This document shows, one piece after another, positions 18,213 to 25,676 of a DNA stretch of 64,000 nucleotides. Made by a program: the position numbers and the translations under genes. Position 1 is the first letter of the stretch. Every line of letters begins with the position of its first letter. Under the pieces are notes generated by a model. It was not told where the DNA came from. It worked only from the letters and a program-made list of their open reading frames with translations, and did not search any database. Origin of the DNA: an uncultured Verrucomicrobiota bacterium (GTDB taxonomy: Bacteria; Verrucomicrobiota; Verrucomicrobiia; Opitutales; Seribacteraceae); NCBI GenBank assembly GCA_902612125.1, contig CACMBV010000003.1, forward strand, positions 1-64,000. Direction: 5' to 3'.

Positions 18213-18458
18213 TTAAGTGTCGTTATCGTAGATTATAAATGGCTCTGTGTCAGTAGGAAGATCATACTTATTCATCAGAATCGTCTTCAGTGAAGATTTA
18301 TTGATAGTAAACAAAAATAGTCCTCGATCTACTTTTTTTGAGGAAAGCTCTTTTCCCATTTCACTCACTATCACAGGAATATTTATAAAGGACTGACATT
18401 CATATATAACGCTAGACCATTTTGTGATAAGGTAATTAGTTACATTGAGTATATTCAA
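18213..18458 (-). pseudogene. C-terminal remnant related to the preceding gene
   Basis: 81 codons with only a TTG at the front, starting one base after the stop of the gene that ends at 18460. Its translation repeats the C-terminal part of that gene: NYLITKWSSVIYE against NYLITKWSSVAYE, then PVIVSEMGKELSSKKVDRG against PIITDQNGKVLFSEKIKTG, and TEPFI against DNPFI. It is therefore the leftover end of a duplicated or replaced homologue, with everything before it deleted, and is unlikely to have a function alone. Confidence 0.8.
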
Positions 18459-18459
18459 T

Positions 18460-19572
18460 TTATTGACTAATTATAAAATTCATTGCGGCATGCGCTTTAT
18501 CAGGACAAGTATCTATAAAAGGATTATCATCAGCAACAAATTCCTTGTTTTCCGTGATGATATCATAGAGTTGTTGTTCATTTTCTGCGTAATTAAAAAC
18601 TCCAGTTTTTATCTTTTCCGAAAATAAGACTTTCCCATTTTGGTCAGTAATTATTGGATTAATGTAAAATGAAAGTGCCTCATATGCAACTGATGACCAT
18701 TTTGTTATTAAATAATTACTTATCTTGAGTAATCCATACAAAGAAGAGTGTTCAGGTTTTTCTAAAAAAAAATTCTGACAAATAAGTTTTTCTTGTAAAA
18801 ACTGTCTAATATCCTCGAAGTCTTTTGTTTGATTCGGGTGAAGTCTTATTACCCATCCTATATTTGGAAGATTTGATTTGATTATTTCGGTAACGAAACT
18901 TGCTATCAATTCATCCAAGTTATTCATAGGCGTAGTGATTACGGTTACGATTGTATTGAATTGTTTTTTAAATGAATATAGTTCCTCCGATATGTTTGGT
19001 ATGTCGGAGTTGATGCATTTTTTTAACCATAAGTTCCCACCTACAAACGGAACCGGTTTAACTCTCTCATTTTTTCTGTTCATGAGAAAATTTTTCTTTG
19101 AATCTTCTCCCCACATCCAAATACATGATGGTAAAAGTGAGTATCCATTCTCCGGGATTTTCCTCCATCTGCAATACAAGGAATTATAGATGCCCTGTTG
19201 ACCGTGCTGAATTTCTATTGTTGGAATTCTTAACTTATGGCAAGCAAGAATTACTGCAGATGATATTTCGTCATGGTAGCAAACGATAAAGACTTTTTTT
19301 GGATTTATTTTCCTTAGTAATAAGCTGATTATTTTGCTTAAGTAACATACTCTCGATATCCTCTCATAAAGATAATTAAGAAATATACTTAATTCTTCAT
19401 CTTCAAAACTAGAATTGTAGATTTCACTCAATATTTCAATGTAACTACTTCTCGGTTTTATTTTAGGAGTCTCAAATTGTGCAATCCAGTATGGTAAAAA
19501 AATTGTACTGATAAATCTCGGTTGCTTTTCTCCTACCTCTATTTTTGCACAATTAAACTCTTCAGCAAACAT
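18460..19572 (-). CDS. Putative GT-B glycan-synthesis protein, frameshifted (C-terminal 370 codons)
   Basis: As it stands the frame starts at ATG 19572, but the protein clearly begins further upstream in another frame (19644..19910). The sequence has IFLPYWIAQFE, then IPTIEIQHGQQGIYN, VGGNLWLKK, WVIRLHPNQTKDFED and NYLITKWSSVAYEAL, an order seen in surface-polysaccharide proteins with a GT-B-like fold (capsule-synthesis and polyol-phosphate-transferase-like groups). No more exact name is justified. Its neighbours are a CMP-sugar module upstream and a CgeB-like transferase downstream. Confidence 0.6.
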   Translation of the reverse strand: MFAEEFNCAKIEVGEKQPRFISTIFLPYWIAQFETPKIKPRSSYIEILSEIYNSSFEDEELSIFLNYLYERISRVCYLSKIISLLLRKINPKKVFIVCYHDEISSAVILACHKLRIPTIEIQHGQQGIYNSLYCRWRKIPENGYSLLPSCIWMWGEDSKKNFLMNRKNERVKPVPFVGGNLWLKKCINSDIPNISEELYSFKKQFNTIVTVITTPMNNLDELIASFVTEIIKSNLPNIGWVIRLHPNQTKDFEDIRQFLQEKLICQNFFLEKPEHSSLYGLLKISNYLITKWSSVAYEALSFYINPIITDQNGKVLFSEKIKTGVFNYAENEQQLYDIITENKEFVADDNPFIDTCPDKAHAAMNFIISQ

Positions 19573-19643
19573 TTCGTAGTAAGGGTCTGTGTGCCTGCTG
19601 TATGGTTTTCCATTTATTTTATCTGTATGGTCAACAGTTCTTC

Positions 19644-19910
19644 CTACAAATAATCAATATTCTGAGAAAATTTCGATTTTCTCAATAAATCTTTTGTCGC
19701 TTTAGTATGATGAAATAAACTCTTTTTTAGTCTAAACCAAGATTTGTATGTTTTTTGGGGTTCAGGCTCTTTTTTATTACCAAAAACATGTTTTCCATAT
19801 ATATATGCTCGTACAATTGGCCATAACTTTATTCTGTTAAATTCAATTTTATTTACATCAAAATTTTGTTCTAATTTTAAAATTAAGTCTGATGTATCCT
19901 TTATATTCAG
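19644..19910 (-). pseudogene. Out-of-frame N-terminal part of the gene at 18460
   Basis: The minus frame from about 19910 to a TAG at 19646-19644 reads IKDTSDLILKLEQNF, then FNRIKLWPIVRAYIYGKHVF and TKDLLRKSKFSQNIDYL. The next frame continues directly with FVGRTVDHTDKINGKPYS up to the ATG at 19572. One lost base between 19644 and 19653 explains the break. There is no ATG, GTG or TTG at the front; CTG 19910 is the first plausible start, one base-step beyond the stop of the aldolase gene. Whole gene 18460..19910 would be about 483 residues. Confidence 0.7.
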
Positions 19911-19918
19911 AGCAGTAT

Positions 19919-20880
19919 CTAAGTTTTTTCTATAAGTTCCCTAATAGGCAATTTTGCCAGTTCTTGTTTAAATAAATTACTATCCTCTTCATTTAAGGGC
20001 ATGAGTGGCATCCTGTCATGACGCGACATTACATTAAAGTGTTCGAGTGCAACTTTTATAGCAAGGTGCCATCCGTATTTCTGGACCCCATACTCAAAGA
20101 AAGGTTTTTCGATTTCTTTGATTATTCTTTGACAATAATCCTTTTTATTTTTTTTCCAAGCTTCCCAAAAGCTTGTTGCAAGCTTCGGTTCGAAAACGCC
20201 TATTCCATTTAGCCATGCTTGGCATCCTTCATCACAAAAACGCAGCCATTGAGATTTCCCACCACCAGATATAATTATTGATAGTCTATCTCTTAATGTT
20301 TTAATTACTTCTCTTGAGTATGTGTCGTCTTTCGCATCTTCTTTAATTGCGACCACATTTTGAAGATCAGCAACTCTGTCGAGTAGTGATAAAGGCCAGT
20401 TAACCAAAGGTCCGCCTAACCCATTCAAAAATGGCATTTCATGAATAAGTATACCGATACCACATGCATCATTTATTAATTGGTAATGTTTGAAAATTTG
20501 ATCTTCACTGTAAAACCTCTCTCTCACAATTAGTGAAATGAGATCTGCACCTGAGTTTTCAGCATGTTTACTATATTCAATAGAGAGTTTTGTAGAACAG
20601 TGGGGAGGATCTGCAACTATGACGATATTTTGTGAACTTAATTCCTTTACTTTTTTAGCTACAAAGGCGTTTAACTCTTTAATTTCTTCAAATGTTAATT
20701 GGGAGTATCTACTATTGTATGCCATAACATAGAAAACATTTCCACCCGCATCGTAAATATTTTGTATGTATTTTTCTAGGGATTCGTAATCAATATCATC
20801 AGTAATAGGATCAAAGGGAGTTAATACAGAAAATACTGGCCCTTTTATTTTTTTTTTATGTCAGAAAATTCAGTTTTCAT
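19919..20880 (-). CDS. DapA-fold (DHDPS/NAL) aldolase, frame broken at an A10 tract
   Basis: The uninterrupted part (19919..20725) has the Schiff-base lysine in NVVAIKEDAKDD and SGGGKSQWL. The first barrel strand (KGPVFSVLTPFDPITDDIDY) lies upstream in a second frame that joins ATG 20880 across a run of ten A (20848-20857); eleven A would give one intact frame of about 320 residues. The tyrosine of the YNxP motif is replaced by histidine (IHEMP), so the canonical DHDPS or NAL reaction is doubtful. The gene lies 6 bases after a CMP-sugar synthetase, so it may make or split a 2-keto-3-deoxy sugar acid; this is inferred. Confidence 0.8.
20848..20857 (-). repeat. A10 homopolymer in the aldolase N-terminus
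   Basis: Ten consecutive A on the minus strand (T on plus), beginning in codon 8 after ATG 20880. With ten A the frame ends at a TAA directly after the run; with eleven A it continues into the conserved first strand of the barrel. Such tracts slip during replication or transcription and are a known means of on/off switching, and also a common place for sequencing indels. Confidence 0.8.
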
Positions 20881-20886
20881 TGTATA

Positions 20887-21600
20887 TTATATTGTAATAT
20901 TAATGTATTTTTTCTCAATCAGCATGTTTGCGTAATCTAAGTCAAGAGCATGGTCTATATCCACAGAATGAAGTTTATCCATAATATATGCCTTCACTTT
21001 TCCCTGAAAAAAGTTTTCCTTATCTAGAAATTTTTTCATCCAAGCTATATAAAATCCTCCGTTTACTCTGTAATAGTTTGTGAAATCCTGAGATCGGGTC
21101 TCTCCTGTTACTAATGGCGATGGAGATAATATCGCTTCAGGATTTGCAATATTGGATTTTAAATCAACAGAAAGACTAAGTTGTAATGGATCATTCATTT
21201 CGTTAACGCTGACCACTGATAAGTCATCTTTAGTAAGGAGTTGAATTCCTTCTGCGATGTCTTTTGCTGAACGAAATGGACATGTAGGGAGAAATAAACC
21301 GATTTGGTCAAATTTTTGATTATCATGCTCATTTGCAATTTTTCGAACTAAATCAATAACTTTTACCGAATCGCCAGCTAGGGAAGGGCAACGAGCTACT
21401 GGAACAAGTTGGTTATACTTAGAAGCATAATTGAGCATTTCATCATCATCAGATGAAAATATAATTTTCTCAAAGCATCCAGAGTTTATTACTGCGTTAA
21501 TTGTATGAGCAATGAGAGGTTTTCCTCCAAGGGATAACAAATTCTTACGAGGTAATCTTTTAGATCCGCCTCTTGCTGGAATTATTGCTAACCTTTTAAT
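20887..21600 (-). CDS. neuA: CMP-sugar (NeuA-like) cytidylyltransferase with probable ATT start
   Basis: About 237 residues. The essential CTP-binding opening LAIIPARGGSKRLPRKN lies upstream of the first TTG, and its frame has no ATG, GTG or TTG before a stop; the first usable codon is ATT 21600 (then AAA AGG), which would give a normal NeuA N-terminus. Further motifs are FLPTCPFRSAKDI, NGGFYIAW and the SVDIDHALDLDYAN metal-binding end. It activates a sialic-acid-like or other 2-keto-3-deoxy sugar with CTP. Overlaps the isomerase stop by 13 bases. The function is clear; the start codon is inference. Confidence 0.8.
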   Translation of the reverse strand: MKRLAIIPARGGSKRLPRKNLLSLGGKPLIAHTINAVINSGCFEKIIFSSDDDEMLNYASKYNQLVPVARCPSLAGDSVKVIDLVRKIANEHDNQKFDQIGLFLPTCPFRSAKDIAEGIQLLTKDDLSVVSVNEMNDPLQLSLSVDLKSNIANPEAILSPSPLVTGETRSQDFTNYYRVNGGFYIAWMKKFLDKENFFQGKVKAYIMDKLHSVDIDHALDLDYANMLIEKKYINITI

Positions 21601-22172
21601 AAATCTGTGGGATTAAGCGAGTTTTCAAGACGCTCTAGTGCTTTCCAAAAGCCTTCGCCATTATTCTCATGCCCTTGCCAAACTTCAGGTATAAAAGAAG
21701 CTTTTGGGCAAAGCGAGTTGAGGGTTTTAGATAAAAAATTAAAATCAATTTCCCCTTCGTTTATTTGCAACCCTTCTTCATTGTTACCTTTTGAGTCTGC
21801 AATATGAATGTGCGAAGTGTAAGGAGCAACTGCTTCGCAAAACCTGTAAAAAGAAGTGTTGGAGTATGTACAGGCCAATTTTGAATGAGAAACATCAAGA
21901 CAAATCGACATGCCTCTCTGTTCGCAAAAATTTACTATCTCTTCGTGAAGTACAAATAAGTTGTGAAAACTTTGACCGCCAAAGTGCCAAGGGAATGGAG
22001 GCATTGTTTGTGGAAGTAGTTGCACGCCAGAAGTGTCAATCTGGTCAAGACTGTTTTCTAATCTACTATACAATAGAGATTTCGTATTTGAATCTAAAAA
22101 TTGATTTTTTGAAAAACCACCCACATTTACAATAATTCGAATGTCATTTTTCAATCCAAAGTATTCTTTCAT
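21588..22172 (-). CDS. Sugar phosphate isomerase/epimerase-like TIM barrel, 5'-truncated
   Basis: 194 residues from ATG 22172; the open frame continues back to about 22276 (EDHLLDLSSRNDDY, then NRSIAELKKVINL) and meets a glycosyltransferase fragment. ICLDVSHSKLACTYSNTSFY, SHIHIADSKG and SFIPEVWQGH are the metal-site strands of xylose-isomerase-like TIM barrels. The first barrel strands are missing, so the gene has lost its 5' end in a deletion. It lies directly before the CMP-sugar synthetase and probably belonged to that pathway. Activity of the remnant is uncertain. Confidence 0.7.
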   Translation of the reverse strand: MKEYFGLKNDIRIIVNVGGFSKNQFLDSNTKSLLYSRLENSLDQIDTSGVQLLPQTMPPFPWHFGGQSFHNLFVLHEEIVNFCEQRGMSICLDVSHSKLACTYSNTSFYRFCEAVAPYTSHIHIADSKGNNEEGLQINEGEIDFNFLSKTLNSLCPKASFIPEVWQGHENNGEGFWKALERLENSLNPTDLLKG

Positions 22173-22230
22173 GTTACGAGTTAAATTAATAACTTTTTTT
22201 AACTCTGCAATTGAACGATTTCTGTAATCA

Positions 22231-22551
22231 TCATTTCTTGATGATAAATCTAAGAGATGATCTTCCGAAAAAAGTTTGATGATTCTGATTATCTACTATG
22301 TCCAGAGCGTTATTTTTTTTAGGAACGTCTTCACTAGTCCTGTAGTCACGACAAATAGGATAATTAATTGGCAATAAATCTAAAATAACATTCTCATTAA
22401 ATTCAGGTGGGTCAGGAAACTTACTTTCTCTCAAAGTACCCAGTATATCCACTTCAAATCCTTGTTCTGAGAGTATTCTGATTGATTCTACAAAGCTAGG
22501 ATATGAACCCAAGTAGTCTTCTTCAAAAATGAATCCAATTTTCTTTTTCAT
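22231..22551 (-). pseudogene. N-terminal fragment of a family 4-type glycosyltransferase
   Basis: 106 codons that align with the start of the glycosyltransferase at 16904: KIGFIFEEDYLGSYPSF against KVTIFFEEEFLGVYPSL, then LRESKFPDPPEF against SRKSNFPAPPPF. A complete relative has about 440 residues. After about residue 85 the frame runs out of phase into the truncated isomerase frame, so a deletion has joined the two genes. It cannot have transferase activity because the donor domain is absent. Confidence 0.8.
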
Positions 22552-22552
22552 G

Positions 22553-23314
22553 CTATCTTTTTCTTAATATAGAACATACGCCCCAGGTTTTTTGTGAAGG
22601 TGGAAGTTGGCTCATCCATTCTTCTGAATGTAAAATTTCAAATCCAGTTGAATTGCTGAAATTTATGATTTCATCCAAATCGAATGCTTTCAATTTATGA
22701 GTTTCTTGAATCTTTGATATTTTTCCATTTGGTAATTCTTCGACAAAGGTTAGATAATCTACATCTACAAGGTTTTTTTCTTCAAAGCATATTGGCTCGG
22801 CAATACGGGTGATTTTAAGATTTGTGTTTTCTACTTTCTTTACTCGAAGTTTAGGGCGATACTTCCATACTGCTGGTGCAAACCAATAATCAAAGATAAA
22901 GATGCCTCCCTGTTTTAGCTGTCGGTTAGCATTTTTTAACATGTCAATAGCTAATTCTTCGGAAGTTTGATAGCTAAATACATGAAAAAGCGAAATGACG
23001 GCATCGAAATCATTGGCAATAAAAGTCTTAGTACAGTCACCTTGAAAAAAGAAGAAATTCTCATCTTTATTTTGAGGAGGGTAATTTTGGTACCCGAGGT
23101 CTATCATTTCTTGGCTTCTTTCGATTCCGAATAGATGGTATCCTATATTAGCTAGCATTCTTCCATGTATTCCAGAACCAGATCCAAATTCTAAAATCTT
23201 TTTTGATTCAGGTTTAAATTTCTTTATTAATGACGATATGTATTCAGTCTCTTTTCTATAATCTTTATTTTGGTAAAGTAGATTGTAATATTTAGCGTAA
23301 TCTTTAAAAATCAT
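22553..23314 (-). CDS. Class I SAM-dependent methyltransferase
   Basis: 253 residues. Begins with IFKDYAKYYNLLYQNKDY, a common start in small-molecule methyltransferases, then ILEFGSGSGIHGRMLANIG (SAM loop at about 41-58), FGIERS, and AVISLFHVFSYQ as motif IV. The C-terminal part has a small barrel-like insert (GKISKIQETHKLKAF) seen in N- or O-methyltransferases of amino sugars. First gene after a 690-base gap, so it may start its own transcript. The ATG is unambiguous. Confidence 0.85.
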   Translation of the reverse strand: MIFKDYAKYYNLLYQNKDYRKETEYISSLIKKFKPESKKILEFGSGSGIHGRMLANIGYHLFGIERSQEMIDLGYQNYPPQNKDENFFFFQGDCTKTFIANDFDAVISLFHVFSYQTSEELAIDMLKNANRQLKQGGIFIFDYWFAPAVWKYRPKLRVKKVENTNLKITRIAEPICFEEKNLVDVDYLTFVEELPNGKISKIQETHKLKAFDLDEIINFSNSTGFEILHSEEWMSQLPPSQKTWGVCSILRKR

Positions 23315-24000
23315 TAAGTTAGTAATAAATAAATGTTATCTTTTAATATGTTATAATAATTTCAATATAATTGTATTTTGAAATTAATTAAACTTAATCA
23401 GTATCAATACATCCAAAGAATAAACATCTGCTTATCTTGAATTAGAGTCAGTAATTAATAGAATAAATATGTTATTTCGTTGAATTTAAGATAAGAAGTG
23501 TTAACGATTAAAATGAAAGATTTAAAACAGATGACATCCTTTAAGTCTCAGGTATTTTAACTAATATAGGAAAAAGATTTTACTAGGTTCGACACACAAT
23601 ATAACTAAAATTTTTACTTTTGTAATGACTCGATTTATAATGTCACTAGTATTTATCCTAACATCATTTATTTTTATAATATAAAATTAGTTGATTTAAG
23701 AAAAGGCAAAATTCAGGGAGTGGTGAATCGTAATTAATAAATTTTAGTTTGATTCTTTGTATTATTTGGGAATACGGGAAATGTAACCATGAAATACAAC
23801 AATTCATCTTAACCAAAGGATTTTTTGTTATCAGACAAAATATTAATTGGTTATTTTATAACTTTGCAAAAAATTACATTTAAAGAGTGTAATTTAAGTT
23901 TCTCAATATATAGTCTTTCAACAACTATCGAAAAAAAGAACTTTAGATTAAAATATAATTTTAATGTGCAAGTTAATTTACGTTTTTTTGAACCTAAAGT
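23315..24000. other. A+T-rich gap without recognisable gene
   Basis: About 690 bases of very A+T-rich sequence with stops in all frames at short intervals. No RNA gene, hairpin terminator or repeat is evident. The minus-strand gene at 23314 must be transcribed either through this gap or from a promoter inside it. With the similar gap at 25231-25676 it isolates the single gene 24001..25230, which looks like a separately acquired unit. Confidence 0.6.
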
Positions 24001-25230
24001 CTAAACAATTTTTTTTAAGTTTTTAACTAATATATTTATTTGTTTTTCTACAGTATGTTCAGCTAAAGTTCTTTTTTGACCAGCCTGCCCAATCTTTTTC
24101 ATAATTTTAGGATTTTCTTGCAGGTATTTTATTTTTTCTAGCGCATCTTCTGTACATGAATAAGTACATATTTCGTTATTTACATCAAAATATTGATGTA
24201 ATATTTTTCTTTTGTCAGTAAGAAGGCAACAACCCATTCCTGTAGCTTCAAAAAGTCTCATGTTTACAGAATTCACGCCTGTATGTTTAATGTGTCCGTT
24301 TAATGTTAATTTACTTCGAGAAAGTATTTTAAACATATCAAGGCCGTAGCATGGACTGTTTACATTTCTGTAAAATTTAAAAGAATAAAAGGCTTCAGAA
24401 TTTGGTCGAACTTCAATATTTTCCCACTTATTTAAAAAAGGTATAACTCTATTGATACTTTGCATTAACGGATACCGCCGTATAAACTTTATATAATCAT
24501 ATACATGTGCAAAAAAATTTACTTTTAGCTTGTCCCAAATAGTTTGATCCTCGATATCAGACCATACTTGAAGATTAGACTGTCCTTGAAGATACTCTAT
24601 CAGAAGAGTTCGATCCAAATGCTCATTGTTAATTTTGTTCAAGGTACCGCAAAACGAAAAAGGAATGTCACGATTATTTGAAATATCAATGTATTTAAAA
24701 ACTTTTTTTGAAAAAGCGTGGGGTATAAAAATGCTTTTAACACCCAAGGCTAGGATATTCGCACATAAATTATGTGAATTTGAAAATACTATATCGTAGT
24801 CCTTAAAGATAGTTTCAGAACCCATAGGTGATCCATACCAGGTAATTACTCTTCTTATTGAAGGACATATTGCTTTTAAATAATTTAAGTATCCATAAGC
24901 AAAATAAGCAGCATTAAATATGAAAAGTATTTGTGGGTTATCTCTTTTTAACTGTTCTTCAAGTATACCCTTTTCCCAATTTTTTTCGTTAAAAGAAAAT
25001 TTATTTTCGGACGCCCATTTTTTTTGTATGACAGGTAAGTTGTAGATATATTGACTAACTTCAAATCCATTTTTTTCCAACTCAATCGGCCATTCAACTA
25101 TGGAACCATAACACTCTTTACAAATTATCTGATGTTGTAAATCATAGCTTTTCTCTTCTAAGTTTTCATAATTATAGTATATTTTCTCAATCTGCTTAAG
25201 ATAAACAGGTCCTAATAATGAAATTTTCAA
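24001..25230 (-). CDS. CgeB-like GT-B glycosyltransferase (copy B)
   Basis: About 409 residues from the TTG at 25230 (KISLLGPVYLKQIEKIYY), matching the start of the paralogue at 18126; a TTG two codons upstream is also possible. The C-terminal domain has NSVNMRLFEATGMGCCLLTD, a NEICTYSCTEDAL block and a helical end, as in copy A. RVITWYGSPMGSE is the acceptor-domain motif shared with copy A (WYGANCG). Isolated by A+T-rich gaps on both sides. Likely adds a sugar to the chain. Confidence 0.75.
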   Translation of the reverse strand: MKISLLGPVYLKQIEKIYYNYENLEEKSYDLQHQIICKECYGSIVEWPIELEKNGFEVSQYIYNLPVIQKKWASENKFSFNEKNWEKGILEEQLKRDNPQILFIFNAAYFAYGYLNYLKAICPSIRRVITWYGSPMGSETIFKDYDIVFSNSHNLCANILALGVKSIFIPHAFSKKVFKYIDISNNRDIPFSFCGTLNKINNEHLDRTLLIEYLQGQSNLQVWSDIEDQTIWDKLKVNFFAHVYDYIKFIRRYPLMQSINRVIPFLNKWENIEVRPNSEAFYSFKFYRNVNSPCYGLDMFKILSRSKLTLNGHIKHTGVNSVNMRLFEATGMGCCLLTDKRKILHQYFDVNNEICTYSCTEDALEKIKYLQENPKIMKKIGQAGQKRTLAEHTVEKQINILVKNLKKIV

Positions 25231-25676
25231 AGACAATTATTAATAATAAATAAAAAGATTAATTTTATAAATTGTCGCTGGTTATAGCTAATGTGCGTAT
25301 CTAAACTTCATATAATAACGAAAATTATTCTAAGGTTTTTTTGGTTTTATTTCTAAACTTATTTCGATGGAAGGAATTGAAGTGGTATCTCTTTGAAATC
25401 TCATATAAGCGGAAATTAAGTTGTGATGAAATTGGATAATTAACCTTCCTAAACTTTGTAATTAGTTTTGCACTTCAAATAACAATACAAGATAGGTCAT
25501 CTTATGATCACCTTATGTTTATCGAATGTTTGACTTTTAAGTATTAGTTTTTGTAAATCATTATTGTATATACCTGTTAAGTAGATGATTGGAAAACGAT
25601 CCTCGTATTAACAAATATGAAAAAGCTAATGTCTTCGGTAGAGAAATAATTTAAGAAAAATTGATTTCAAGAAAAG
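25231..25676. other. A+T-rich gap, possible decayed sequence
   Basis: About 450 bases with no gene on either strand. One short plus-strand frame (about 25303-25424, with LFLNLFRWKELKWYLFEI) reads somewhat like protein and may be a very old remnant, but it has no start and no known match by eye. No terminator-like hairpin was found. Confidence 0.45.

Noticed and set aside
25303-25424. Plus-strand protein-like stretch in the gap
   Set aside because: No start, too short and no recognised family; could be chance in A+T-rich DNA.
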